Shown piece by piece: positions 16,269 through 24,484 of a stretch of DNA of 64,000 nucleotides. Each line of letters opens with the position of its first letter. Position 1 is the first letter of the stretch. The notes below the pieces were generated by a model, which was not told where the DNA came from, ran no database searches, and saw only the letters and a list, made by a program, of their open reading frames with translations. Origin of the DNA: Streptomyces niveus (lineage in GTDB: Bacteria; Actinomycetota; Actinomycetes; Streptomycetales; Streptomycetaceae); NCBI RefSeq assembly GCF_002009175.1, contig NZ_CP018047.1:2356001-2420000 (forward strand). The letters are read 5' to 3'. The position numbers were made by a program, and so were the translations under genes.

Positions 16269-17264
16269 ATGATCGAGGTCGAAGGGCTCACCAAACGTTT
16301 CGGGAAGAAAATCGCGGTCGACCAGCTCTCCTTCCAGGTCCGGCCAGGGGTGGTGACAGGTTTTCTGGGGCCGAACGGAGCCGGTAAGTCCACGACCATG
16401 CGGATGATGCTGGACCTGGACATCCCGACGGGTGGATCGGTCCGTATCGACGGGAAGCACTACCGCGAACTGCAGGAGCCGGTGAAGTACATCGGCGCCC
16501 TGCTGGACGCGAAGGCGATGCACGGCGGGCGCAGCGCGTACAACAACCTCCTGTGTCTGGCGCAGAGCAATCGCATCCCGGTGAGCCGGGTCAACGAGGT
16601 TCTCGACACCGTCGGTCTGACCGCTGTGGCGAAGCAGAAGTCGAAAGGTTTCTCGCTCGGGATGGGGCAGCGGCTGGGAATCGCCGCGGCGCTGCTCGGA
16701 GATCCCGAGATCCTGATGTTCGACGAGCCGGTGAATGGTCTGGACCCGGAGGGCATCCACTGGATTCGCAACTTGATGAAAGCCCTCGCGGCCCAGGGCC
16801 GGACGATCTTCGTCTCCAGCCATCTGATGAGTGAAATGGCGCTGACGGCGGACCACTTGATCGTGATCGGCCAGGGCAAACTGCTCGCGAACACCTCGAT
16901 GGCGGATTTCATCCAGACGAACTCGCGCAGTTTCGTACGGCTCCGCTCGCCGCAGCGGGAGCAGATCCGCGACGCGCTCCACGAGGGCGGTTTCACCGTC
17001 GCCGAAGCGGGCGACGGTGCACTGGAGATCGACGGCTCCACCTCCGAGGAGATCGGTGAGCTGGCCGCCCGGCACGGTCTCGTACTGCACGAGCTGAGTT
17101 CCCAACGCGCCTCGCTGGAAGAGGCGTTCATGCAGATGACGGCCGAGTCGGTCGAGTACCACGCCCACTCCGCCCCCGGCACGGGCCCGGCGGCCCCCGC
17201 GGCCGCGGCCGCCGCCCCGGGACCCGGGTGGGGGCAGCACGACAACCAGGGCAAGGGAGCCTGA
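16269..17264 (+). CDS. ABC transporter ATP-binding protein (pair 1)
   Basis: A 331-residue nucleotide-binding subunit: Walker A GPNGAGKST, signature region FSLGMGQRLGIAAAL (SLGMGQ in place of LSGGQ), Walker B ILMFDEPVNGLDP and H-loop SSHLMSEM. The C-terminal extension (about 215-331) holds a small alpha/beta domain and an Ala/Pro-rich tail. The signature form is typical of BcrA-type exporters for peptides or lipids. The permease follows after 3 nt. It is clearly paralogous to the ATPase at 18211. Confidence 0.92.
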   Translation: MIEVEGLTKRFGKKIAVDQLSFQVRPGVVTGFLGPNGAGKSTTMRMMLDLDIPTGGSVRIDGKHYRELQEPVKYIGALLDAKAMHGGRSAYNNLLCLAQSNRIPVSRVNEVLDTVGLTAVAKQKSKGFSLGMGQRLGIAAALLGDPEILMFDEPVNGLDPEGIHWIRNLMKALAAQGRTIFVSSHLMSEMALTADHLIVIGQGKLLANTSMADFIQTNSRSFVRLRSPQREQIRDALHEGGFTVAEAGDGALEIDGSTSEEIGELAARHGLVLHELSSQRASLEEAFMQMTAESVEYHAHSAPGTGPAAPAAAAAAPGPGWGQHDNQGKGA

Positions 17265-17267
17265 CCC

Positions 17268-18047
17268 ATGGCATCGGTACCAGCGGTCCTCCAGTCGGAG
17301 TGGACCAAGATCCGTACGGTCTCCTCCACGATCTGGACCCTCGCCGTCGCGTTCATCGTCACCGTGGCCATGGGTGTCGCCCTGTCGGCGCTGCTCAGCT
17401 CCACGTTCGACGATCTGTCGCAGGCCGAGCGCGGCACCTTCGACCCGACCTTCGTCAGCTTCTCCGGGATGATCCTCGGGCAGCTGGCGATGGTGGTCTT
17501 CGGTGTGCTCGTCGTCGGCTCCGAGTACAGCTCGGGCATGATCCGCACCTCGCTCGCCGCCGTACCGCAGCGGGGCGCGTTCCTCTTCAGCAAGCTGGCC
17601 GTCGCCGGGGCGCTGGCCCTGGTGGTCGGGCTCCTCACCGGCTTCGTCTCGTTCTTCCTCGGCCAGGCGGTGCTCGGCGACCACGGGACGACCCTCGGTG
17701 AGCCCCACGTGCTGCGCGCGGTCATCGGCAGCGGTCTCTACATGGGGCTGATCGCGCTGTTCTCGATGGGCGTCGCGACGATGCTGCGCAGCTCGATGCT
17801 GTCGCTCGGCATCCTGATGCCGTTCTTCTTCCTGGTCTCGCAGATCCTCGCCTCCGTACCGAAGGCGAAGGAGGTCGCCCGGTACTTCCCCGACCAGGCG
17901 GGCTCCAAGATCATGCAGGTGGTTCCCGGCGCGATGAACTCCGACGAGGGTCCGTACACCCCGTGGGAGGGCATGGGGATCATGGTGCTGTGGGTCGTCG
18001 CCGCGCTGATCGGCGGCTATCTCGTACTGAAGAAGCGTGACGCGTAG
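17268..18047 (+). CDS. ABC transporter permease (pair 1)
   Basis: A 259-residue ABC-2 type permease with six hydrophobic segments. The N-terminal amphipathic motif VLQSEWTKIRTVSSTIWTL and the sequence GSEYSSGMIRTSLAAVPQRG between membrane segments are characteristic of this family. It works with the ATPase immediately upstream. The substrate is unknown; related BcrA/B-type systems export antimicrobial peptides or lipid-linked compounds. Confidence 0.9.
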   Translation: MASVPAVLQSEWTKIRTVSSTIWTLAVAFIVTVAMGVALSALLSSTFDDLSQAERGTFDPTFVSFSGMILGQLAMVVFGVLVVGSEYSSGMIRTSLAAVPQRGAFLFSKLAVAGALALVVGLLTGFVSFFLGQAVLGDHGTTLGEPHVLRAVIGSGLYMGLIALFSMGVATMLRSSMLSLGILMPFFFLVSQILASVPKAKEVARYFPDQAGSKIMQVVPGAMNSDEGPYTPWEGMGIMVLWVVAALIGGYLVLKKRDA

Positions 18048-18060
18048 GGCTCGGTCCCGG

Positions 18061-18090
18061 GAGCGGCGGCGGACAGAACGGCCGCCGCTC
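18061..18090 (+). terminator. Stem-loop between the two ABC pairs
   Basis: GAGCGGCGGC and GCCGCCGCTC form a perfect 10-bp stem with a 10-nt loop, 14 bp after the permease stop. This separates the two ABC operons. TTGGCC (18103) and TATCCT (18128) further down may be the promoter of pair 2, though the 19-bp spacer is long. Confidence 0.65.
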
Positions 18091-18210
18091 CGTCGTAACG
18101 ACTTGGCCGGAACCGTCAAGGCCCGGATATCCTCCTAACTCCTACGGGGGCTTTCGGTCCGCAGAGGCCACCGCCCCGACACCTGACCGAGCTGTCGATG
18201 GGGCTGGAGA

Positions 18211-19431
18211 ATGATCGAGGCAGTCGGCCTGACGAAGCGCTACGGCGCCAAGACGGCCGTGTACAACCTTTCCTTCCAGGTGAGGCCCGGTACCGTCACC
18301 GGGTTCCTGGGCCCCAACGGTTCCGGCAAGTCGACGACGATGCGGATGATCCTCGGCCTCGACCGGCCGACCGCCGGGCATGTGACCGTGGGCGGGCATT
18401 CCTTCCGCCGGCTTCCCAACGCGCCCCGCCAGGTCGGCGCGCTCCTGGACGCCAAGGCGGTGCATGGCGGGCGCAGCGCGCGTAATCACCTGCTCTCGCT
18501 CGCGCAGCTCTCCGGCATCCCGGCGGCGCGCGTCGACGAGGTGCTGGGCGTCGTCGGCCTCCAGGACGTGGCGCGCCGCCGGTCCAGCGGCTACTCCCTC
18601 GGTATGGGGCAGCGGCTCGGCATCGCCGCCGCGCTGCTGGGCGACCCGCAGGTGCTGCTGTTCGACGAGCCGGTGAACGGTCTCGACCCCGAGGGCATCC
18701 TCTGGGTCCGCAATCTGATGAAGCAGCTCGCGTCCGAGGGCCGTACGGTCTTCGTCTCCTCGCACCTGATGAGCGAGATGGCCCTCACCGCCGAGCATCT
18801 GATCGTGATCGGGCGCGGGCAGCTGCTCTCCGACATGAGCGTCAAGGACTTCATCTCGCACAACTCGGCGGACTTCGCGCGGGTCCGCCCCGCGCAGAGC
18901 GATCCCGAGGCGCGCGAGAAGCTGGTCGCCGCGCTCGGTGAGGCGGGCGGCCAGGTGCTGTCCGAGCCGGACGGCGCGCTGCGGGTCACCGGGCTGCCGC
19001 TCCCCCGGATCAGCGATCTGGCGCACGGGTCGGACGTACGGCTCTGGGAGCTGTCCCCGCACCAGGCGTCGCTGGAGGAGGCGTACATGCGGCTGACGCA
19101 GGGCGCCGTGGACTACCGCTCGACGGCCGACCAGCTCGCCGGGTTCGCGCCGCCGCAGCAGCCGGGCTACGGCGGGCAGCTGTACCAGCCGCCGGTCGTG
19201 CCCGAGGTGCCGACGCAGGGCTGGTACGCGCCGCCGCCGCCCGGGGAGAACCCGTACGCGGCGCAGGGCGGCCAGGCGCCCGCCGCGGCGCCCGCGCCGG
19301 TGGCTGTACCCGCGGAGGCGCCCGTGGCCGCACCCGATCCCACCGGGCGCGCGAGCGACACGGCCGGCGCGGCCGCTGCGGGCGGCGTGGGCGACGGGAA
19401 GACCGACACGACCGACAAGGACGACCGATGA
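18211..19431 (+). CDS. ABC transporter ATP-binding protein (pair 2)
   Basis: A 406-residue paralogue of the ATPase at 16269: Walker A GPNGSGKST, YSLGMGQRLGIAAALLGDPQ, Walker B LLFDEPVNGLDP and SSHLMSEM. After the same small C-terminal domain comes a long disordered extension (about residues 310-406) rich in Pro, Ala, Gly and Gln, ending in KTDTTDKDDR. That tail is absent from most ABC ATPases and may tether the protein to its partner. The stop overlaps the permease start by 4 bp (ATGA). Confidence 0.92.
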   Translation: MIEAVGLTKRYGAKTAVYNLSFQVRPGTVTGFLGPNGSGKSTTMRMILGLDRPTAGHVTVGGHSFRRLPNAPRQVGALLDAKAVHGGRSARNHLLSLAQLSGIPAARVDEVLGVVGLQDVARRRSSGYSLGMGQRLGIAAALLGDPQVLLFDEPVNGLDPEGILWVRNLMKQLASEGRTVFVSSHLMSEMALTAEHLIVIGRGQLLSDMSVKDFISHNSADFARVRPAQSDPEAREKLVAALGEAGGQVLSEPDGALRVTGLPLPRISDLAHGSDVRLWELSPHQASLEEAYMRLTQGAVDYRSTADQLAGFAPPQQPGYGGQLYQPPVVPEVPTQGWYAPPPPGENPYAAQGGQAPAAAPAPVAVPAEAPVAAPDPTGRASDTAGAAAAGGVGDGKTDTTDKDDR

Positions 19432-20273
19432 CAGCCCCGCACGAGCAGCAGGCGCCGATCTGGCAGGGCGGGCAGCCCCTCGGGTCGTACACCTCGCCGA
19501 TCCCGGTCCGCCCGGCCACCCTCGGCGACGCGGTCGCCTCGGAGTGGACCAAGATCCGCTCCGTCCGCTCGACCATGTGGACACTCGGCGTCATGATCGT
19601 CCTGATGGTGGGCGTCGGAGGGCTCGCGGCCTGGGCCGTCTCCCTCTCGGAGACCACTCTCGGCGCGGAGTCCGCGCTGCCGCTGGGCTTCTTCGGAGCC
19701 CTGCTCGGCTCGATCTGTGTGATCACCCTCGGCGTGCTGACCATCGCGTCCGAGTACGGCACGGGCATGATCCGCACCACCCTGACCGCCTGCCCCAGCC
19801 GGTCCCGGGTGCTGGCCGCGAAGTCGCTCGTCTTCTTCCTGCTCGTCCTCACGATCACGACGGTCACGGCGGCCCTGGTGGGCGGCATCCAGGTCGCGGT
19901 GCTGGACGGCCGCGCGCCCACCGGCCAGGAGTGGCTCCAGGCCACGCTCGGTGTCGGCCTCTACTTGGCGCTGCTGGGCCTGATGTCACTGGGCGTCGGG
20001 GCGCTCATCAGGCACTCGGCGGGCGCGATCACCATCATGATCGGCGTGGTGCTGCTGCCGCTGGTGCTGGCGATGTTCATGTTCTCGTCGTCGCTGGTCG
20101 ACGTGCAGCAGGCCCTCTTCGAGTACTCGATCCCGAGCCAGATCGCGGTGCTCTACGACACCTCGATGACCGGGTCGGGGCCCAAGGGCTGGGACCCGCT
20201 GTTCATCGGGACGGTCGTCGCGGCCGCGGTGATGGCCCTCGCCTTCTTCTCGCTCGACCGGCGCGACGTGTAG
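19428..20273 (+). CDS. ABC transporter permease (pair 2)
   Basis: A 281-residue ABC-2 type permease. It has a short cytoplasmic N-terminus with a Gln/Pro-rich lead (QQAPIWQGGQPLG), then DAVASEWTKIRSVRSTMWTL and six hydrophobic segments, with the ASEYGTGMIRTTLTACPSR motif between them. It is a paralogue of the permease at 17268. Translation is probably coupled to the upstream ATPase. The substrate cannot be predicted. Confidence 0.9.
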   Translation: MTAPHEQQAPIWQGGQPLGSYTSPIPVRPATLGDAVASEWTKIRSVRSTMWTLGVMIVLMVGVGGLAAWAVSLSETTLGAESALPLGFFGALLGSICVITLGVLTIASEYGTGMIRTTLTACPSRSRVLAAKSLVFFLLVLTITTVTAALVGGIQVAVLDGRAPTGQEWLQATLGVGLYLALLGLMSLGVGALIRHSAGAITIMIGVVLLPLVLAMFMFSSSLVDVQQALFEYSIPSQIAVLYDTSMTGSGPKGWDPLFIGTVVAAAVMALAFFSLDRRDV

Positions 20274-20294
20274 GGGCTCGCCACCGGCCGGGAG

Positions 20295-20624
20295 TCAGAA
20301 CTTCGGCGCGTTACGGGACCGCTGCACCCGCGAGGTGCGGCGGTCCTTCGCGTTCCAGCACGCCTTGTGCCAGTGCCGCCGGTCGTCCACGCCGCCGTAC
20401 TCCGGCCACGCCACCACGTGCGGCACACCCGAGGGGATCTCCTGGTCGCAGCCGGGGCAGCGGTACCGCTTGCCCCCGGTACTCGCGCCCGCCACCTGAC
20501 GGACCGCCCACTCCTCGCCCTGCCAGGACTCGGTCCGCTGGAACCCGCCGTACCGGTCCGACGTCCCACCCTCGTGGTCGGTCGGGGTCTCGCCGCCTCG
20601 GGGGCGGTTGCGACGCGGGGACAC
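20295..20624 (-). CDS. Small conserved zinc-finger-like protein
   Basis: A 109-residue basic protein from GTG 20624, with GAGG 6 nt upstream. The N-terminal half is disordered and Arg/Gly-rich. The C-terminal half has YRCPGCDQEIPSGVPHVVAWPEYGG and RRHWHKACWNAKDRR, that is CxxC plus a later HxxxC. This suggests a treble-clef zinc site. From memory, close homologues are conserved across Streptomyces, often mislabelled ATP/GTP-binding; no P-loop is present here. A nucleic-acid-associated role is possible but unproven. Confidence 0.75.
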   Translation of the reverse strand: MSPRRNRPRGGETPTDHEGGTSDRYGGFQRTESWQGEEWAVRQVAGASTGGKRYRCPGCDQEIPSGVPHVVAWPEYGGVDDRRHWHKACWNAKDRRTSRVQRSRNAPKF

Positions 20625-20836
20625 ATGACACCTCACGGGGCAGACAGCACGGTTCCCCTCCAGCGTACGGGCCGCTCTCCCGGTGCCGGGTCCGCACCGC
20701 GTGAGACCGTGGGCACCCGCACGGTGCAGTTAGCGGACAATCGCAACAACTTCCTTGACGCCCGTGCCCATGGCACGTGTCAGACGTTAATGCCTGTGAG
20801 GGGGGAGACGCGTCAGCCGCAAGGAGGCAGAAGGCG

Positions 20837-21865
20837 ATGCGAGTTGGAGCTTTTGTACTGGCCGCCCAGTTCCCGGGCCAGGGCCAGGGGGAAGCACTGC
20901 ACAGAGCCGTACGTACGGCGGAGGTCGGCGAGGAGGCCGGGCTCGACTCGGTCTGGCTGGCCGAGCACCACTTCGTCCCGTACGGCACGTGCCCGTCGGC
21001 GGTGACACTGGCCGGGCTGCTCCTGGGGCGTACACAGCGTCTACGGGTGGGTACGGCCGTCAGCGTGTTGCCGAACACACATCCAGTGGCACTCGGCGAG
21101 CAGACGGCGCTGCTGCATCTGCTCTCCGGCGGGCGGTTCTCGCTCGGCGTGGGCCGGGGCGGCCCGTGGGTCGATCTGGAGGTCTTCGGGTCCGGACTGC
21201 GGGCGTACGAACGGGACTTCCCCGAATCACTCGACCTGCTGCTGCGGTGGCTGCGCGAGTCAAGGGTGTCGGCGGACGGTGAGCGCTACCGGTTCCGTGA
21301 AGTCCCCGTCGTACCGAGGCCGGACGAACTGATCGAGTGCGCCGGCGGTCCCGAGGTGGTCGTCGCGTGCACCTCCGCGAAGAGCGTACGGCTCGCCGCC
21401 GAGCGCGGACTGCCGATGCTGCTGGGGATGCACTGCGGGGACGAGGAGAAGGCCGAGATGGTGGCCCTGTGGCGTACCCACGCCATCGCGGCAGGCCGCA
21501 CACCCGAGGAGGCCGACGGCGCCGGGCACGTGTCCGCGGGCGTCGCGCAGATCGCCGACGGCCGCGCGGAGGCGACCGAGACACTGGTGAAGGCCATGCC
21601 CGGCTGGCTGCGGGAGGGGCTCGAAGCACATGTGACGGTCGACGGCAGGCACAGGTCCATGCGTGATCCCGTCGCGTACACGGAGTTGCTGTGCGGGCTG
21701 CATCCGGTGGGCTCCCCCCGGCTCGCCGCCGACCGCCTCGCGGCCACGGCGGAACGCACCGGAATCACACGCTTCGCGCTGCTCGTCGAGGGCTCCGGGG
21801 ACCTGGCGGCCACGGAGGAGAACGTACGGAGGATCGGGGCCGAGGTACTGCCACAGCTGTGCTGA
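20837..21865 (+). CDS. LLM class flavin-dependent oxidoreductase
   Basis: A 342-residue luciferase-like TIM barrel. The ATG at 20837 follows AAGGAGG at 8 nt and begins MRVGAFVLAAQFPGQGQGE; the frame is open 20 codons further but without a ribosome binding site. Typical elements are EAGLDSVWLAEHHF, LRVGTAVSVLPNTHPVALGEQTALLHLLSGGRFSLGVGRGG and the late VGSPRLAADRLAA. Such enzymes use FMN or F420 to oxidise diverse substrates. The substrate is unknown. No partner gene is adjacent. Confidence 0.88.
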   Translation: MRVGAFVLAAQFPGQGQGEALHRAVRTAEVGEEAGLDSVWLAEHHFVPYGTCPSAVTLAGLLLGRTQRLRVGTAVSVLPNTHPVALGEQTALLHLLSGGRFSLGVGRGGPWVDLEVFGSGLRAYERDFPESLDLLLRWLRESRVSADGERYRFREVPVVPRPDELIECAGGPEVVVACTSAKSVRLAAERGLPMLLGMHCGDEEKAEMVALWRTHAIAAGRTPEEADGAGHVSAGVAQIADGRAEATETLVKAMPGWLREGLEAHVTVDGRHRSMRDPVAYTELLCGLHPVGSPRLAADRLAATAERTGITRFALLVEGSGDLAATEENVRRIGAEVLPQLC

Positions 21866-21908
21866 GGCGGCGGCGGGCCCGTCCCCCCGGGGCGCACGGC
21901 GGTCGTCC

Positions 21909-21940
21909 GGCGGATCCCTGTGTCGGCCCAGGAATCCGCC
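21909..21940. terminator. Stem-loop between convergent genes
   Basis: GGCGGATCCCTG and CAGGAATCCGCC pair over 12 bp (one wobble) around an 8-nt loop, midway between the convergent LLM oxidoreductase and SCO5389-family genes. It can serve both. Confidence 0.65.
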
Positions 21941-21970
21941 GACGGACCGAAGCCGTGCGGACCGACGCCG

Positions 21971-22363
21971 TCAGCAGTCCCGGAGCTCCGGGGACTGGTT
22001 GAGCAACTGCCCCCTGATGGAAGTGAAGCGGGCGAGCCTCTCGTCGACCGAGGGGTCCAGCGGGAACACCGCGACCCGGTGACAGTTCTGGAATGCCAGA
22101 CGCACCCCGAAGTGACGCTGAAGCGCACCGCGGATCGCGTCACTGGCGAGCGCGCGCAGCAGCTGACCACGTGCCTGCTCGTCCGGCGGCGGCGTCTGGT
22201 TGTCGGCGAACTCTCCGCCGTCCACCTTCAGCTGGGCCACCAAGGAGCTGATCATCTCCCACGCGAAGGGCAGGGAGGTCCGGACGCAGTCGACGAATTC
22301 GGCTTCGTCGACCTCGCCTCGCTCGGCCTGCTCCAAGAGTGCCGGTGAGACGTCGAGCGACAT
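21971..22363 (-). CDS. SCO5389 family conserved protein
   Basis: A 130-residue acidic protein starting [26 protein letters not shown] and ending [11 protein letters not shown]. The ATG at 22363 is preceded by GAGAGGAG. It matches, from memory, the actinobacterial SCO5389 family, for which no function is established. The sequence is mostly helical, with one central Pro-rich loop ([15 protein letters not shown]) and no membrane or signal region. It is divergent from nucS, an arrangement I recall as conserved in streptomycetes. Confidence 0.8.
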   Translation of the reverse strand: MSLDVSPALLEQAERGEVDEAEFVDCVRTSLPFAWEMISSLVAQLKVDGGEFADNQTPPPDEQARGQLLRALASDAIRGALQRHFGVRLAFQNCHRVAVFPLDPSVDERLARFTSIRGQLLNQSPELRDC

Positions 22364-22576
22364 GGGTTCTCCTCTCGCGACCCCGAAATATCGGGGCCTT
22401 ACGGGCAGGGAAGGGGGAGACGACGACGCAGCGTGCACGACCGGCGACCTCCTGCATCCACGTTATGCGCGCTGTCCGGACCGCACCAGGCGAATGGGAA
22501 CACAACCGGCCACAAACGAACGGGGCTTGAGGGGCGAATCACGGCGTACGTCGACAGTCGAGTAGCGTTGCGGACC

Positions 22577-23248
22577 ATGCGCCTCGTCATCGCCCGCTGC
22601 TCCGTCGACTACGCGGGCCGGCTCACCGCCCACCTGCCCGCCGCCCCCCGTCTGATCCTGGTCAAAGCTGACGGGAGCGTGTCGATCCACGCGGACGACC
22701 GGGCGTACAAACCGCTGAACTGGATGTCCCCGCCCTGCACCCTCAAAGAGGGCACGGGGGACGATGTCGGGGTATGGACGGTCGTGAACAAAGCGGGCGA
22801 GAAACTGATCATCACGATGGAGGAAATCCTCCACGACTCGTCACATGAACTCGGCGTCGATCCGGGCCTGATCAAGGATGGCGTGGAAGCACACCTCCAG
22901 GAGCTCCTCGCCGACCGCATCGAGACACTTGGCGACGGCTACAGCCTGATCCGCCGCGAATACCCGACCGCCATCGGCCCGGTGGACATCCTCTGCCGCG
23001 ACTCGGACGGCGCGACGGTCGCCATCGAGATCAAACGCCGCGGCGACATCGACGGCGTGGAACAACTGACGCGCTATCTCGACCTGTTGAACCGCGACCC
23101 CCATCTCTCCCCGGTACGCGGCCTGTTCGCGGCGCAGGAGATCAAACCCCAGGCCCGCGTCCTCGCGACGGACCGGGGCATCGGATGCGTGGTGCTGGAC
23201 TACGACGCGCTGCGGGGCATCGAGGACGACAAACTGCGGCTGTTCTAG
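22577..23248 (+). CDS. nucS: Endonuclease NucS, mismatch-specific
   Basis: A 223-residue protein with an N-terminal DNA-binding/dimerisation domain ([20 protein letters not shown]) and a RecB-like nuclease domain. Catalytic elements are [23 protein letters not shown] (the D...ExK core), followed by [12 protein letters not shown]. NucS carries out non-canonical mismatch repair in actinobacteria lacking MutS/MutL, and its DNA activity is stimulated by the sliding clamp. The C-terminal LRLF end could be the clamp-interacting peptide. TAGCGT 8 nt upstream of the ATG suggests a near-leaderless transcript. Confidence 0.94.
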   Translation: MRLVIARCSVDYAGRLTAHLPAAPRLILVKADGSVSIHADDRAYKPLNWMSPPCTLKEGTGDDVGVWTVVNKAGEKLIITMEEILHDSSHELGVDPGLIKDGVEAHLQELLADRIETLGDGYSLIRREYPTAIGPVDILCRDSDGATVAIEIKRRGDIDGVEQLTRYLDLLNRDPHLSPVRGLFAAQEIKPQARVLATDRGIGCVVLDYDALRGIEDDKLRLF

Positions 23249-23266
23249 GCCCTGTCGCCGCACGAC

Positions 23267-23293
23267 GGGCGGCGGGCCCCGGCCCCGCCGCCC
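23267..23293. terminator. GC-rich stem-loop between nucS and the convergent marR
   Basis: GGGCGGCGGG and CCCCGCCGCCC pair over about 10 bp around a short loop, 19 bp after the nucS stop and 30 bp from the convergent MarR-family stop. Confidence 0.5.
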
Positions 23294-23322
23294 CCTCGTC
23301 CCGGGCCGTCGCGGTGGAGGCG

Positions 23323-23832
23323 TCAGCCGAAGTCGTCGGGGACGATGCGCAGTTTCTGCGCGATACGGGCGAGAGCCTTCTGGTCTGCCGTGTTGAGCGC
23401 GTCGAGGACGATCGCGCGTACGGCACGCAGGTGCGTGGGAGCCGCCAGGCGCACGATGTCGAAGCCCGCGTCGGTCAGTTCGGCGAGGGTGTAACGGCCG
23501 TCGGCCGGGTCGGGCATCCGTACGACCAGGCCCCGCTGTTCACAGCGTTTGACGACGTTGGACAGGCGCGAGAGCGACCCGCTGGCGAGGAAGGCCAGCT
23601 CTCCCATCCGCAGCTTGCGCCGCGGGGCCTCGGAGAGATGACTGAGCACGAGGTACTCGAACAGGGTGAGTCCGTGCTCCTGCCGCAGCGGTGACTCCAG
23701 CTTGGCCGGCAGCAGCAGGACGAGCGAGATCAGCCCCGTCCACGCCGCCTTCTCCTGCTCGTCGAGCCATCGCGGCTCCTCGTCGTCCTTGTGCTCGCCC
23801 GTGCCGCCCATGGGCCCTCCCGTGCCGTTCAT
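23323..23832 (-). CDS. MarR family transcriptional regulator
   Basis: A 169-residue winged-helix regulator. The ATG at 23832 has GGGAAG 4 nt upstream; an ATG at 23865 is an alternative. Core elements are AWTGLISLVLLLPAKLESPLRQEHGLTLFEYLVLSHLSEAP, then RMGELAFLASGSLSRLSNVVKRCEQRGLVVRMPDPADGRYTLAELTDAG (recognition helix and wing). It is divergent from a RidA-family gene, and the gap holds two similar 20-bp sites, so it very likely represses itself and the RidA gene. Confidence 0.9.
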   Translation of the reverse strand: MNGTGGPMGGTGEHKDDEEPRWLDEQEKAAWTGLISLVLLLPAKLESPLRQEHGLTLFEYLVLSHLSEAPRRKLRMGELAFLASGSLSRLSNVVKRCEQRGLVVRMPDPADGRYTLAELTDAGFDIVRLAAPTHLRAVRAIVLDALNTADQKALARIAQKLRIVPDDFG

Positions 23833-23866
23833 CAATCTTCCCGTCGCTCCGGCGGAATCCGCCATG

Positions 23867-23919
23867 ACTTTGCGCTTGAAGTCATTGCTTGCTACTCTCA
23901 CTTTACGCGTGAACTCAAT
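23867..23919. promoter_or_regulatory. Paired 20-bp operator-like repeats between marR and the RidA gene
   Basis: The segments at 23867-23886 and 23900-23919 match at 16 of 20 positions (ACTTT-x-CGC-x-TGAA-x-TCA) and start 33 bp apart, close to three helical turns. The second contains TTTACGCGTGAA, itself nearly palindromic. They overlap the probable minus-strand promoter (TTGAGT at 23913-23918 and GTAGCA at 23890-23895, 17-bp spacer). Confidence 0.6.
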
Positions 23920-23960
23920 CCAGAGGAAACGCACTCCTGCGGACAGGAAGAGGAAGCATC

Positions 23961-24386
23961 ATGAGCACCGTCACCTTCGGCATCGTTCCGGGCTACGGCG
24001 AGAAGCTGCACGCGGCCCTCGGCTACAGCGGGGCCGTCCGCGTCGGCGACCGGGTCGAGATCTCCGGTCAGGCCGGGGTGGATGACGACCTGGTCATCCC
24101 CGACTCGCTGGAAGACGAGATCGTCCAGGCTTTCGACAACGTGGAGCGGACGCTCGCCACGGTCGGCGCGACATGGAAGGACGTCATCCACGTCAACTCC
24201 TACCACAAGGTCGCACCGGGCGATGACGTCATCGGCGACGACCACAACAGGGTCATGGCCGAGCAGTTCCGCCGTCGCCTCGGCGGCCGGGCGCCGATCT
24301 GGACCGAGACCGGAGTCACGGTCCTCGGCCTCGCCGCCATGCGCGTGGAGATCCGCGTGACCGCCGTCGTCGGCTCCGGGAACTGA
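23961..24386 (+). CDS. RidA family protein
   Basis: A 141-residue protein with a good purine-rich ribosome binding site (GGAAGAGGAAG). The chorismate-mutase-like Rid fold is recognisable from YSGAVRVGDRVEISGQAG, ESD-type helix EIVQAFDNVERTLATVGATWKDVIHVNSY and the C-terminal GVTVLGLAAMRVEIRVTAVV. RidA proteins hydrolyse reactive enamine/imine intermediates from PLP-dependent dehydratases. A PLP dehydratase gene lies 1.9 kb away. Whether this member keeps deaminase activity cannot be told here. Expression is probably controlled by the divergent MarR. Confidence 0.85.
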   Translation: MSTVTFGIVPGYGEKLHAALGYSGAVRVGDRVEISGQAGVDDDLVIPDSLEDEIVQAFDNVERTLATVGATWKDVIHVNSYHKVAPGDDVIGDDHNRVMAEQFRRRLGGRAPIWTETGVTVLGLAAMRVEIRVTAVVGSGN

Positions 24387-24484
24387 ACCGCGCCTCTACG
24401 CGAGAGGCGGTCGCCCCGGAACCGCGCCGGCGGCCCGTCACCGCCCGACTCGAAAAGGCGCCCGGGCTCGGGAATGTCCCGCGA

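Noticed and set aside
23247..23260. A second copy of the MITE terminal repeat after nucS (TAGGCCCTGTCG)
   Set aside because: Only a short partial match without a partner repeat; likely chance.
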